From Synechococcus sp. PCC 6312 (GTDB taxonomy: Bacteria; Cyanobacteriota; Cyanobacteriia; Thermosynechococcales; Thermosynechococcaceae): a DNA stretch of 64,000 nucleotides. The notes below the pieces were generated by a model. It saw only the letters and a list, made by a program, of their open reading frames with translations, searched no databases and had not been told where the DNA came from. The translations under genes were made by a program, and so were the position numbers. Location: contig NC_019680.1 of assembly GCF_000316685.1 (NCBI RefSeq), positions 3,605,407 through 3,669,406 on the forward strand, given 5' to 3'. Shown piece by piece: positions 16,895 to 26,411 of this stretch (the first letter of the stretch is position 1; the number at the start of each line of letters is the position of its first letter).

Positions 16895-18844
16895 CTACTG
16901 GGCAACGGCGGCTTCAATATTACCAATGGCCTCTGGGCTGGCTGTTGGGGTTGGTGATGCCAGATTCGGATTATTTAAAGTTTCTACCTCCGGAGAAGAG
17001 CTTGCTGTTACCTCCGGTGTTGCTTCTGGGGGTGGGGAATTGCTATCCAACCCAGGACTGGTGGCTGCTCCATCGGGGGTTACCGGATTGGTCTCTGGGG
17101 CCGTAGCTTGCCGAGTCTGGGCATTCTGGATCAGGGGGGCGATATTTTGGCGGTAATAGTCGGAGTCTTCGGGAACTGGCTGGCCATTCAAACGCACTTG
17201 TTGGGCTAGGGCAATGGCTTCCGGCCATCGTTGTTGATCAAAGGCCTGCCGGGCCTGGGCCAGCGTTGTTTGATTAGCCGCAAATTCAGCCCGCCAACTG
17301 GCCAGAGCATCCTGGGCAATTGAATGGCTGGGACTGGTGGGAGGAATGGCTTGAATGAGAGCTTGGGCCTGGTCAAGATTCCCACTTTGATAGGCCTGGT
17401 TAGCTTGACTGAGAAGGGCATCAGACCATAACCCCAAAAGTTCTTGAGCAGCGGTATAGGCTGGGTCGGCTTGGGGAATTGTGGCGAGGAGGGCCATGGC
17501 CTGGGGGCGTTGACCATCTTCATCTAAGGCTTTGGCGGGATCTAGCCGACATTGAATTATTAAGGACTGGGCCTGGCCATAGAGCTTGTCAGTACTGGGG
17601 ATCTGTTGGGCCAGTTTGAGACAGTCATCAAAGGCTCCGGTTCCCCGCCGTTGGTGGGCTTGGTCTAGGACTGTTTGCCATTGCGAGGGGGGGGTGACAA
17701 AACCCAGGCCGCCAACCAGGCCCATAATGCCCGCCATGAGGGCCAAAATCGTGCCCCCAAATATCAATATTTTTTGTAGCCCTGTCAGGGGTGACAGTGT
17801 TGGCTGGGCAGAGTCGCGCGTCGAGGTCTGCTCTTCAGCGGTCTCTCCGGGTAACCAAGCATCCAGATTGGCCAGTTCACTATCCGTTAGTAGTCCACCA
17901 TGGACTGAAGTTGCTGGGGGGATATCTACTGTTGTTGTCAAAAGAACCGGTGGAGACTCTAGTAAGGCGACATTGTTGGCTGTATTAGCTGCCAGGGCGG
18001 CCACACTGACTGGGGCATAAAAATCTGTTAGATGCAGCAGGGCCCGTAAGGCTTCACTGGCATTGCTAAATCGTTCTTCCGGGAGGGGGTGGGCGAGTCT
18101 GCTAATGAAGGCCTCTAGTTCAAAGTTGGCTAAGGCGAGGGAGGACCAAATGATTTCTCCAGTTTCTTGATCGCGGGGTAAGGCTTCAATGGACACTCCC
18201 GTCAAGGCGCGTATCCCGAGATAGCCTACGGACTGGACATCACGCCCGTAATCAGGAATTACTGTTCCATCGGCCGCCGCCGCATAGCCAGGTGTGGAAA
18301 CAGCAATGCTGACATGGACATCCCCATCGGGAGTTGTAAATTGAGTTTGCTCCTGTTTAACAGTGCCGAAATCAACTAAAACAATCCGGTTATCCCGATA
18401 TCGCCGCACCAGATTTTCCGGCTTAACATCCCCATGGATCACCCCTTGGCTATGGGCAAAGCTGAGGATTTCGAGAACATTTTTAAGTAATTCTGTGGCC
18501 TGAGACTCGCTCCAGCGTTGATCAGTTTGAAACTCTTGATCAAGGGTATGCCCTTCGGCGTAGTCATGGACAATAAAGAAGCCCCCGTCCTGCTCAAAGT
18601 AACTGACTAGGGCGGGCATTTGCTCATGATGTCCCAACCGCCCTAATATCTCGGCCTGGCGCAGGAACAGCTGCCGGAGTTTTTTGAGAAATGCGGCGGT
18701 TGTACTAGCTGGTTTGAGGTACTTGATAATGCAGAGGGGATTACTGGCCCGGCCAATATCTTTAGCCAAGTAGGTCTCTCCAAACCCCCCTGTGCCGAGA
18801 AGTTTGAGGATGTAATAGCGATCCTGGATGAGTTGATGAATCAC
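16895..18844 (-). CDS. Membrane-anchored Ser/Thr protein kinase, non-RD type
   Basis: A 649-residue Hanks-type kinase. The N-terminal catalytic domain (about 8-272) has the glycine loop GTGGFGETY (17-25), Lys41, the catalytic loop HGDVKPEN (137-144) and DFG (158-160). The residue before the catalytic Asp is Gly instead of Arg, so this is a non-RD kinase, probably not switched by activation-loop phosphorylation. A linker rich in Ser, Thr and Pro leads to one membrane helix (about 357-382). The outer part has TPR-like repeats (for example QAYQSGNLDQAQALIQAIPP) and a Pro/Thr/Ser-rich tail. The substrate is unknown. It looks like a cyanobacterial sensor kinase whose periplasmic repeats could detect a ligand or partner. 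Confidence 0.85.
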   Translation of the reverse strand: MIHQLIQDRYYILKLLGTGGFGETYLAKDIGRASNPLCIIKYLKPASTTAAFLKKLRQLFLRQAEILGRLGHHEQMPALVSYFEQDGGFFIVHDYAEGHTLDQEFQTDQRWSESQATELLKNVLEILSFAHSQGVIHGDVKPENLVRRYRDNRIVLVDFGTVKQEQTQFTTPDGDVHVSIAVSTPGYAAAADGTVIPDYGRDVQSVGYLGIRALTGVSIEALPRDQETGEIIWSSLALANFELEAFISRLAHPLPEERFSNASEALRALLHLTDFYAPVSVAALAANTANNVALLESPPVLLTTTVDIPPATSVHGGLLTDSELANLDAWLPGETAEEQTSTRDSAQPTLSPLTGLQKILIFGGTILALMAGIMGLVGGLGFVTPPSQWQTVLDQAHQRRGTGAFDDCLKLAQQIPSTDKLYGQAQSLIIQCRLDPAKALDEDGQRPQAMALLATIPQADPAYTAAQELLGLWSDALLSQANQAYQSGNLDQAQALIQAIPPTSPSHSIAQDALASWRAEFAANQTTLAQARQAFDQQRWPEAIALAQQVRLNGQPVPEDSDYYRQNIAPLIQNAQTRQATAPETNPVTPDGAATSPGLDSNSPPPEATPEVTASSSPEVETLNNPNLASPTPTASPEAIGNIEAAVAQ

Positions 18845-19005
18845 AACACTACACAGGCAATTTGGTCACTGTTGGTTCTTGAAGAGAGCTAGGGAATATG
18901 CCCAGGCACGCCATGAAACCTAATTTCAAAGCCCCCTACAGTAAGAATAATTTTTATTACAAAAACCTATGTTGCCGTTGTTACATTTGGGGCAAATTTA
19001 AGTAT

Positions 19006-19953
19006 TTAAGTTAAGACTAATTCCCCAATTACCTCAAGGCGGGTAAAATGGGTGATATTCAAAAAAGTTTCCGCCAAGGTTTCAGCAATAGCTGGGGTAA
19101 TCCAGCCCATTTGACGAAGCAGATGAATCGCGACTGCATACTTAGCTCGTTTAGCTCCATCGGTCACTTTGATCGCCAGGCCCATGCCTTCCCCAATCCG
19201 TCCGATGCATTGAATCCCTTCTGCCCCTGTCTTGCTGACCAGTTCCCCTTGGGTGAGACGCATCAGTTCCGTATCAAATTGTCCATCCCCCGCAACCATG
19301 ATCGGATGGTGAGTCATGGCCCGAATCACTCGCTCCATGGCCCAGTCTTCCCCAGAGGTGAGTTGAGCATAGAGAGTGGCCATGTCCGCAAGTTGCATGA
19401 AGTAGGTGGGGGCGCCGCAGTCATCATGGGCGTAGATAAATTCTACCGCGGGCATCCGTAACAGTTCCGCAACTTTCGCCAAAATTAACTCTTGGACAGG
19501 GTGCTGCCGATTCAGGTAGGTGTTGAGGGGCCAGTTCCGTTGTTGACAAACCGCCAGCATCCCAGCGTGTTTCCCAGAACAGTTGTGGGCTAAGGGGCCC
19601 TGTTGACCAGTGGGTGTAGGACATTGGAGATTGGTGGGGTCAACATCAGATCGCCAGAGAATATTAAATACTTGCCGTAATTGTTCGACGGTGCCCCGAT
19701 GGGAACTGCAAATCACCGCCAGATCCCGATCACTGAGATCAAAACGCTCAAGGGTGCCACTGGTGGTAATCGCCAAGGCCTGGAAGGGTTTGAGGGAGGA
19801 GCGAATAAAGGCGGCAGTTTCCGCATCTCCAGCTAAGGAAAGAATTCGTCCCCGTTGATCACAGACAACAGCATGACCTCGATGGACAGACTCAACGATT
19901 CCTTCGCGCAGGAGACGAATTTCAAAGTCAGGGGCCTGGGTACGTTTGGACAT
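19006..19953 (-). CDS. Asparaginase family protein (asparaginase II, ReAV-like)
   Basis: A 315-residue cytoplasmic enzyme of the asparaginase_II family (Pfam Asparaginase_II), distinct from the classical bacterial type I/II fold. Conserved stretches include the FIRSSLKPFQALA region with Ser-x-x-Lys, SSHRGT, NCSGKHAGML and DDCGAPTYFM. The SSLK Ser/Lys pair and the Cys of DDCGAP correspond to residues that form the active site and metal site in the rhizobial enzyme. It should hydrolyse L-asparagine to aspartate and ammonia. The ATG at 19953 is chosen; a GTG at 19977 would add eight residues (VQKVARKS) of little conservation. The gene stands alone and diverges from the ABC ATPase gene. Confidence 0.88.
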   Translation of the reverse strand: MSKRTQAPDFEIRLLREGIVESVHRGHAVVCDQRGRILSLAGDAETAAFIRSSLKPFQALAITTSGTLERFDLSDRDLAVICSSHRGTVEQLRQVFNILWRSDVDPTNLQCPTPTGQQGPLAHNCSGKHAGMLAVCQQRNWPLNTYLNRQHPVQELILAKVAELLRMPAVEFIYAHDDCGAPTYFMQLADMATLYAQLTSGEDWAMERVIRAMTHHPIMVAGDGQFDTELMRLTQGELVSKTGAEGIQCIGRIGEGMGLAIKVTDGAKRAKYAVAIHLLRQMGWITPAIAETLAETFLNITHFTRLEVIGELVLT

Positions 19954-20223
19954 AGATTTTCTGGCAACTTTTTGCACTCTAGCATTTTGACATTTTGAGT
20001 TTTACACAGAAAATAGAGTTTTCAAGGTGGGGCCAAGTTAAATCGCCAGATTCTACCGCTGAGGATTGAGGACTAAACAGGTTCAGGGGCGTGCACGACT
20101 CCTCAAGCAGTCAGGGAACCCATGCCCTAATCCTAAAAAAAACCTTGGAGAATCCCCAGGCCTGGAGTAGGATCTAGGTCAATTAAGCTCAACTCGTCAC
20201 CTGTTTGTTCTGCCTCTATTTCT

Positions 20224-21198
20224 ATGGATAGTTTCTCTGCCAATCTCCAGCCAGGCCAGGCCAAGCGGCCCGTTGTTGAAATTAAGCAACTGCGTAAAAC
20301 CTATCGGACTGGATTTTGGCTCCAACAAAAAATTAACCCTATGAAGGGCTATGACCTGACCATTTATGAGGGCGAAACCTTTGGCTTACTGGGCCCCAAT
20401 GGTGCAGGTAAAACGACACTTCTAAAAACACTCCTGGGCCTGGTGCGTCCGACTGCGGGAACCGGGTTAATTCTGGGACATCCGATTGGCGATAGACGGA
20501 TGAAAGAAACCATCGGCTATTTACCGGAAAATCCCTACTTTTATGACTATTTGACGGGTTGGGAATTTTTAGAGTTTACGGCTGGGCTATTTCGGATTCC
20601 CCGCACGATTCAAAAACAACGGATTCCAGTACTCCTGGAAATGGTTGGTTTATCGGTAAAAGATGCTCGCAAAAAACAAATGCGCCGCTATTCCAAAGGG
20701 ATGCTCCAACGGGTTGGCATGGCCCAGGCCCTGATTAATGATCCAGAACTCGTCTTTTTAGATGAACCGATGTCTGGCTTAGATCCCCTCGGCCGGTATC
20801 AGGTTCGGGAAATTATCTTATCCCTCAAGAAACAGGGCAAAACGATCTTTTTTAACAGTCATGTTCTCTCGGATGTGGAAGCAATTTGTGATCGGGTTGG
20901 GATTCTGCACCAGGGGGAACTGATCTGTGAAGGGGGGATTGATCAACTGCTGGGCAGCACAAATACTTATCATGTCGAGGGTCGGGGCGGTCACATTGAA
21001 GGCATGCAGGAGTGGCTAAAACAGTTGGAAGTCCAAGGAGATCGCTGGCAGGGAATCATCCAGGAATCCCCAGAGCGGTTTTTAACCATCGTCAAAGAGA
21101 TGGGTGGGCAAGTGCTGAGTTTGAAATTAGGGCGACCCTCTTTAGAAGAATTTTTTGTCGATCAACTGCGCCAACGGGGCCTGGTGATTGGAGCCTAG
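20224..21198 (+). CDS. ABC transporter ATP-binding protein (NatA/CcmA-like exporter type)
   Basis: A 324-residue ATPase with Walker A GPNGAGKTT (57-65), signature YSKGMLQ (155-161; KGM replaces the common GGM/GGQ) and Walker B LVFLDEP (175-181). The H-loop is FFNSHVLSDVEAICDRV. About residues 235-324 form the C-terminal domain typical of DrrA/NatA-like ATPases that work with a separate membrane partner. No permease lies beside it, so the partner must be encoded elsewhere. Export of a polysaccharide, lipid or sodium ion is possible, and the family does not settle which. An extra segment after the first strand (FWLQQKINPMKGYDL) delays the Walker A motif relative to most relatives. The gene precedes clpC but clpC has its own upstream region. 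Confidence 0.85.
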   Translation: MDSFSANLQPGQAKRPVVEIKQLRKTYRTGFWLQQKINPMKGYDLTIYEGETFGLLGPNGAGKTTLLKTLLGLVRPTAGTGLILGHPIGDRRMKETIGYLPENPYFYDYLTGWEFLEFTAGLFRIPRTIQKQRIPVLLEMVGLSVKDARKKQMRRYSKGMLQRVGMAQALINDPELVFLDEPMSGLDPLGRYQVREIILSLKKQGKTIFFNSHVLSDVEAICDRVGILHQGELICEGGIDQLLGSTNTYHVEGRGGHIEGMQEWLKQLEVQGDRWQGIIQESPERFLTIVKEMGGQVLSLKLGRPSLEEFFVDQLRQRGLVIGA

Positions 21199-21294
21199 GG
21201 AATTAACGCCAATAAGCAACTTAAAAATAATTTAGGCGTAAAAACCGAACCCCAATCCCCTCCCCCAAACTTAAGCCAGAACACTAGAGTAGTT

Positions 21295-21338
21295 GTAGGT
21301 TTGCATACAACTTAGCACCTAAAATCCCGTGTTAAGAT
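21295..21338 (+). promoter_or_regulatory. Candidate NtcA-type promoter of clpC
   Basis: TGTA-N8-TACA lies at 21294-21309 (core GTA 21295-21297, TAC 21306-21308), the consensus palindrome for the cyanobacterial nitrogen regulator NtcA. TAAGAT, which fits TAN3T, follows after 24 bases (21333-21338), the upper end of the spacing in NtcA-activated promoters. Transcription would begin about 30 bases before the clpC start codon. The assignment rests on pattern only. Confidence 0.42.
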
Positions 21339-21377
21339 TGTCTCTACCAGCACGCAGCAACCATTTGGGGTAAGGTC

Positions 21378-23852
21378 ATGTTTGAACGGTTTACAGAAAA
21401 AGCCATCAAGGTGATTATGCTGGCGCAAGAGGAAGCCCGGCGACTGGGTCACAACTTTGTTGGCACAGAACAAATCCTCCTCGGTCTGATTGGCGAGGGA
21501 ACAGGGGTTGCTGCCAAAGTCCTCAAATCCATGGGAGTCAATCTCAAAGATGCCCGGATTGAAGTCGAAAAAATCATTGGTCGTGGCTCTGGCTTTGTGG
21601 CAGTAGAAATTCCCTTTACACCGCGGGCTAAACGAGTTTTAGAACTGTCCTTAGAAGAAGCGCGTCAATTGGGCCACAACTACATTGGTACAGAGCATTT
21701 ACTCTTGGGGCTAATTCGCGAAGGAGAGGGAGTGGCGGCCCGGGTGCTAGAAAACTTAGGGGTCGATCTCTCTAAAGTTCGCACCCAAGTGATCCGGATG
21801 CTGGGCGAAACAGCCGAGGTTGCCGCTGGCTCCAGTTCAGGACGGACAAAAACTCCCACCTTGGATGAATTTGGCTCTAACCTAACCCAGATGGCCATTG
21901 ACGGTAAATTAGACCCCGTTGTGGGGCGGCAAAAAGAAATTGAGCGGGTCATTCAAATTTTAGGACGGCGGACAAAAAACAACCCTGTCCTGATTGGTGA
22001 ACCTGGGGTGGGTAAAACCGCCATTGCCGAGGGCCTGGCCCAACGGATTGCCAACAATGATATTCCTGATATTCTTCAAGAGAAACGTGTTGTCACCTTG
22101 GATATTGGCTTACTCGTGGCCGGAACCAAGTATCGGGGGGAATTTGAAGAGCGTCTGAAAAAGATCATGGACGAAATTCGCCAGGCCTCCAATGTGATTC
22201 TGGTGATTGATGAAGTCCATACCCTGATTGGAGCGGGGGCGGCCGAGGGGGCCATTGATGCGGCCAACATTCTCAAGCCGGCCTTGGCTCGGGGCGAACT
22301 CCAGTGCATTGGGGCCACCACTCTTGATGAATACCGTAAACACATCGAACGGGATGCCGCTCTTGAGCGCCGATTCCAACCCGTGATGGTCGGTGAACCG
22401 TCTGTTGATGAAACCATTGAAATTCTCTATGGTCTGCGGGAGCGGTACGAAAAACACCACAAACTGAAAATTTTGGATGAATCCCTGGAAGCTGCGGCTA
22501 AGTTGGCGGATCGGTATATCTCAGATCGCTATCTGCCGGATAAAGCCATTGACTTGATTGATGAAGCCGGATCACGGGTGCGGTTGATTAATTCTCAATT
22601 GCCTCCAGCCGCTAAAGAGTTGGATAAAGAACTGCGGCAAGTCTTGAAGGATAAGGATGATGCAGTGCGGGCCCAAGACTTTGATAAGGCCGGGGAACTG
22701 CGGGATAAGGAAATGGATTTAAAAGCCCAAATCCGCAATATTTCTCAACAGAAGAAGTCAGAAACCACCACGGATGAAGATAAATCTCCAGTCGTCACCG
22801 AAGAAGACATTGCCCATATTGTTTCCTCTTGGACGGGTGTGCCGCTGAGCAAGTTAACCGAAACCGAATCGGAAAAACTGCTCCATATGGAAGACACACT
22901 CCATCAACGGGTGATCGGTCAAGATGAGGCTGTCAAAGCAATTTCTCGGGCGATTCGCCGGGCCCGGGTTGGTCTCAAAAATCCGAATCGTCCCATTGCC
23001 AGCTTTATCTTTTCAGGCCCCACTGGAGTTGGTAAAACCGAGTTAACAAAAGCTCTGGCTGCCTACTTCTTTGGTTCGGAAGAGGCGATGATCCGCTTGG
23101 ATATGTCGGAGTTTATGGAACGACATACGGTTTCTAAACTGATTGGGTCTCCTCCTGGCTATGTCGGCTATAACGAGGGTGGGCAATTAACGGAAGCGGT
23201 GCGGCGACGGCCCTATACGGTGGTGCTGTTTGACGAGATCGAAAAGGCTCACCCCGATGTCTTTAACCTCTTGCTCCAAATCCTGGAGGATGGGCGGTTA
23301 ACGGATTCTAAGGGACGTACCGTTGACTTCAAAAATACCCTCTTGATCATGACTTCAAACATTGGTTCGAAGGTGATTGAGAAAGGGGCTGGGGGCCTGG
23401 GCTTTGAGTTTGCCAGTGATAACCCGGCCGAGTCTCAGTACAATCGCATCCGGTCGTTGGTGAATGAAGAACTGAAGCAATACTTCCGTCCTGAGTTTCT
23501 CAACCGCTTGGATGAAATTATTGTCTTCCGGCAACTCACCAAAGACGAGGTGAAAGAGATTGCCGATATTCTCCTCAAGGAAGTCTTTACCCGTTTAACC
23601 GAACGCAATATCACCTTGACGGTTACGGATCGGTTCAAAGAGCGGCTGATTGATGAAGGATATAACCCTAGCTATGGGGCGCGACCTTTACGTCGGGCAA
23701 TCATGCGCTTATTGGAAGATAGTTTGGCGGAAGAGCTCCTTACTGGCCGGATGAAGGAGGGGGCTACAGCCGTTGTGGATGTGGATGAGTCGGGCCAAGT
23801 TAAGGTGCTGATTACGCCCCCCCAACGGGAACTAGTCTCGGCTGCGGAATAA
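21378..23852 (+). CDS. clpC: ATP-dependent Clp protease ATP-binding subunit ClpC
   Basis: An 824-residue Hsp100 AAA+ unfoldase. The duplicated Clp-N domain spans about 1-150 ([21 protein letters not shown] and its repeat). The first AAA module has Walker [10 protein letters not shown] and Walker [15 protein letters not shown]-type middle domain lies near 420-455, and the second AAA module has [10 protein letters not shown] and [10 protein letters not shown]. The ClpP-docking loop GLGFEFAS near 675 is of the ClpC type. In cyanobacteria ClpC works with ClpP3/R for essential protein turnover and helps phycobilisome degradation through NblA. The gene is monocistronic-looking. A perfect NtcA-like box with a spaced -10 lies upstream, suggesting nitrogen-linked control. 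Confidence 0.97.
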   Translation: MFERFTEKAIKVIMLAQEEARRLGHNFVGTEQILLGLIGEGTGVAAKVLKSMGVNLKDARIEVEKIIGRGSGFVAVEIPFTPRAKRVLELSLEEARQLGHNYIGTEHLLLGLIREGEGVAARVLENLGVDLSKVRTQVIRMLGETAEVAAGSSSGRTKTPTLDEFGSNLTQMAIDGKLDPVVGRQKEIERVIQILGRRTKNNPVLIGEPGVGKTAIAEGLAQRIANNDIPDILQEKRVVTLDIGLLVAGTKYRGEFEERLKKIMDEIRQASNVILVIDEVHTLIGAGAAEGAIDAANILKPALARGELQCIGATTLDEYRKHIERDAALERRFQPVMVGEPSVDETIEILYGLRERYEKHHKLKILDESLEAAAKLADRYISDRYLPDKAIDLIDEAGSRVRLINSQLPPAAKELDKELRQVLKDKDDAVRAQDFDKAGELRDKEMDLKAQIRNISQQKKSETTTDEDKSPVVTEEDIAHIVSSWTGVPLSKLTETESEKLLHMEDTLHQRVIGQDEAVKAISRAIRRARVGLKNPNRPIASFIFSGPTGVGKTELTKALAAYFFGSEEAMIRLDMSEFMERHTVSKLIGSPPGYVGYNEGGQLTEAVRRRPYTVVLFDEIEKAHPDVFNLLLQILEDGRLTDSKGRTVDFKNTLLIMTSNIGSKVIEKGAGGLGFEFASDNPAESQYNRIRSLVNEELKQYFRPEFLNRLDEIIVFRQLTKDEVKEIADILLKEVFTRLTERNITLTVTDRFKERLIDEGYNPSYGARPLRRAIMRLLEDSLAEELLTGRMKEGATAVVDVDESGQVKVLITPPQRELVSAAE

Positions 23853-23887
23853 ATAGGTTTCTAGTTCCTGTTCCCTATCTTGTTGTC

Positions 23888-24016
23888 ATGCCATCCGATC
23901 AATGTTATCGTCACTCTTTCGTTGACGAAGCTGGTGATCTGGCGTTGCTTAATCCACAGCGGCCTATCCTCATAGCTTCCCGCTCTGAATTATGGCAAGG
24001 GAATCGTGTGAAGTAA
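23888..24016 (+). pseudogene. Remnant of a DUF3800-type gene
   Basis: A 42-codon ATG-initiated frame whose N-terminus (residues 7-18, YRHSFVDEAGDL) resembles the start of DUF3800 proteins, which open with a strand followed by FxDEAGD, an RNase H-like acidic motif. The frame then loses similarity and ends at TAA; the usual 200 or more further residues are absent before the next gene at 24105. I read it as a decayed 5' end, probably left by a deletion. The possibility that it is a chance match cannot be excluded, because only about a dozen residues are informative. Confidence 0.45.
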
Positions 24017-24104
24017 TTTGCCAGGGTTGAAACCTAGGGAAAAAACAGGCTAAGGTAAACGGCAATTAGGCATGGGCGTATTCTGGCCTGTCAAAGGATA
24101 AAGT

Positions 24105-25826
24105 GTGACTGAGATTATTGAGGCAGAGTTAGTCGCTGATGATCCTCCGACTCCGAGTTGGCGAATTGTCCGTCCCTTAGGTAGCTATCAACTTTATGGC
24201 CTGGCCTGGGTAAATGACGACTCTGTTTGGCTGCGGCAATTGTCTCGCTTACCCTACCCGGCTGCAACTCATGGCGCGACGCTCCTGGCCGTGGATCGGA
24301 TTCGCGGTTACTTGCTGCTCGTTAATCCTGAGAATAACCATGCTGAAATCCTCAATCCTTACAACGCCGAGGACTTTTTAGATGCCCAGGGGCTTTGTCT
24401 GTGGCAGGAAACTCTCTGGTTTTGTCGAGCCGAAAGCGTTTATGTCTGCCAACTGCCCGACTTTACGCCGCAAGTTTTTACCCGCTTGACCTACCCAGTT
24501 CATGGAGTAACGGTGGATGCAAATGGGGTTTATGTTACTTGTCAAAAATCCGGCTATATTCACCAACTGGCCCACAAAACAGGCGATTTGATTCGGAAAA
24601 TTCCGCAACCGGGGATTGGGCCGGAAAATCTCACCTTGGCTAGCAACTACCTTTGGGTCTGTGATCAGTTAGAGCAAACGGTTTATCAACTTGACATTAC
24701 TACGGGGAAGGTTCAATCTGCAGCGTTAACACCGTTTACCAATCCTACGGCGATTAGCCTGGATCCAGAGGGTAACGTTTGGTTAACCTATGCGGGGGAG
24801 GAACCCTACCTACGGGACAATCCCAATAACCTGAATAATCCGTTAGAACTGGACTATCGAGATTACACCTATATCCATCCCCTAGTCTTTCAGCCCAATG
24901 CCGCTGACTATTACACACTTTCCAATGGCTACCTAATTGAGATGTGTTATCTGGAGGAAATTTCTCCCCTGGATGAGACCTACTTGGATAACCTAGAGTG
25001 GCGCATCTCCTTGCCGGTAGACACTCTCCGCCAAAGACTCATTAAAGCCGAACCCTTGGGAACTCCCTATCAGGTTGAAACCGTTGGAAATCACCAGGTT
25101 GCCGTGTTTCACTTTCCCGAATTACGCTCTCCTGAGGCCCGTTTGTTTGGTTGGCGGGCCTGGGTCGAAGTGCGCGGGATTAAATATCACTTGACTCCTG
25201 ATGATGTGCCTAGGGGGGAATCTTTATCGACCGAATTTGCGGCAAAGTATTTAACTGATGATGATGATTTGGCGATGGATCACCCCCTTGTCCAGGCTGC
25301 GGCTCGAGAGGCGATTGGGACGGAAACCAATATCTTGCGGCAGATGTTGAAAATCCGCAATTACGTTTATGACCGTCTTTCCTATAGTTTGACTCCGATG
25401 ATTGATACCCCGGATGTGGTCTTGGAACGCGGCGTGGGTTCCTGTGGGGAATATGTGGGAGTTTTGCTAGCCTTGGCCCGCTTAAATGGGATTGCCTGCC
25501 GCACAGTTGGCCGGTATAAATGTCCTCCCACTCCAGAGCAAATTGGGATTCCCTTAACAGCAACCTATAATCATGTTTGGTTGGAGTTTTATGTGCCGGG
25601 GATCGGCTGGCTACCGATGGAGTCTAACCCTGATGATGTGGTTGAGCGGGGCCCTTATCCGACCCGTTTTTTTATGGGACTGCCCTGGTATCACATTGAA
25701 ATGAGTAAAGGGATTCCCTTTGAAACAACAAATTACCGTGACAAAGGGGTTCGGATCGGTAATCTGGCTCTCAATCATGTTCGCTTTACAATTTTGGCTG
25801 AGTTGCCCCCACACTCCACTAGCTGA
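24105..25826 (+). CDS. Propeller-like protein with C-terminal transglutaminase-fold domain
   Basis: A 573-residue cytoplasmic protein. About residues 15-250 contain repeated YWTD/NHL-like strands (for example VDANGVYVTCQKSG, ASNYLWVCDQ and LDPEGNVWLTYAG), suggesting a six-bladed propeller. The C-terminal third is a transglutaminase-like domain: Cys447 in GVGSCGEYV and His490 in YNHVWLEFYVPG. An acidic cluster (WLPMESNPDD, residues about 501-510) stands where the third catalytic residue is expected, so the machinery of a thiol protease or transglutaminase is present. Substrate is unknown. The GTG start at 24105 has AAGGA six bases upstream. There is no signal peptide, unlike many bacterial proteins of the fold. 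Confidence 0.75.
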   Translation: MTEIIEAELVADDPPTPSWRIVRPLGSYQLYGLAWVNDDSVWLRQLSRLPYPAATHGATLLAVDRIRGYLLLVNPENNHAEILNPYNAEDFLDAQGLCLWQETLWFCRAESVYVCQLPDFTPQVFTRLTYPVHGVTVDANGVYVTCQKSGYIHQLAHKTGDLIRKIPQPGIGPENLTLASNYLWVCDQLEQTVYQLDITTGKVQSAALTPFTNPTAISLDPEGNVWLTYAGEEPYLRDNPNNLNNPLELDYRDYTYIHPLVFQPNAADYYTLSNGYLIEMCYLEEISPLDETYLDNLEWRISLPVDTLRQRLIKAEPLGTPYQVETVGNHQVAVFHFPELRSPEARLFGWRAWVEVRGIKYHLTPDDVPRGESLSTEFAAKYLTDDDDLAMDHPLVQAAAREAIGTETNILRQMLKIRNYVYDRLSYSLTPMIDTPDVVLERGVGSCGEYVGVLLALARLNGIACRTVGRYKCPPTPEQIGIPLTATYNHVWLEFYVPGIGWLPMESNPDDVVERGPYPTRFFMGLPWYHIEMSKGIPFETTNYRDKGVRIGNLALNHVRFTILAELPPHSTS

Positions 25827-25882
25827 TATTCAGAGTCAAGTTAACCCTTTAAGTCTTGCTGTGGATTTAGGAGGATAAAGAA

Positions 25883-26347
25883 ATGACTGTTGCTGCCGAA
25901 GTCAAATCTTGGACAGATGAAGCCTTTATGGCCTTGCCTCAGGATGGGCAGCGTTATGAGCTAGCGAATGGGGAAGTGGTGGAAATAAGCAATTCCGGGA
26001 TGGAGCATGGCTACTTGGCCAGTGTTTTAACAATCCAGTTGGGAGGGTATATTCAATCTCACAAGTTAGGCGCGATTTGTGATTCGAGTACGGCGTTTAC
26101 GCTCAAAAATGGCAATAAGCGATCCCCTGATATTTCCTTTATTAGTCGGGATCGTCTCACAGGTTTTAGCCGGCCACCCCAGGGATTTTTTAAGGGGGCC
26201 CCTGATTTGGTAGTAGAGATTCTCTCGCCGGGAAATACTGTTGAAGAGATGCACCAGAAAGTTGTCGAGTATTTTGAGAATAGGACACGTTTACTATTGA
26301 TAAAACACTTCACAAAGAGCAATGTCAACGAGCAATCTGAGGGCTAG
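25883..26347 (+). CDS. Truncated Uma2 family (DUF820) endonuclease-like protein
   Basis: A 154-residue protein of the Uma2/DUF820 family, related to PD-(D/E)XK nucleases and very abundant in cyanobacteria. Visible features are the entry motif DGQRYELANGEVVE, the Asp of RSPDISFIS and the core DLVVEILSPGNT. After YFENRTRLL the normal end (a VxxP strand and about 35 further residues) is missing. The frame instead continues through KHFTKSNVNEQSEG to a stop, so the gene seems cut by a deletion or frameshift near 26298. The nuclease acidic residues remain, but the Lys-bearing strand after the loop is disturbed. AGGAGGAT before the ATG is a strong ribosome site. It may be nonfunctional. Confidence 0.75.
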   Translation: MTVAAEVKSWTDEAFMALPQDGQRYELANGEVVEISNSGMEHGYLASVLTIQLGGYIQSHKLGAICDSSTAFTLKNGNKRSPDISFISRDRLTGFSRPPQGFFKGAPDLVVEILSPGNTVEEMHQKVVEYFENRTRLLLIKHFTKSNVNEQSEG

Positions 26348-26411
26348 GGTTGCGTATTTCATCGGATTCTGTCTTGTCTAGTAGAGTAGAGAGAGAGTAG
26401 GAGATATCTGC

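Noticed and set aside
20040-20220. Possible small RNA between asparaginase and the ABC ATPase
   Set aside because: A CTCC/GGAG-containing stretch near 20090-20170 was considered as Yfr-like, but no conserved CUCCUCAC-type loop or stable stem was found.
21201-21245. ACGCC/GGCGT inverted repeat after the ABC ATPase
   Set aside because: Only five paired bases and no U-run, so a terminator cannot be supported.
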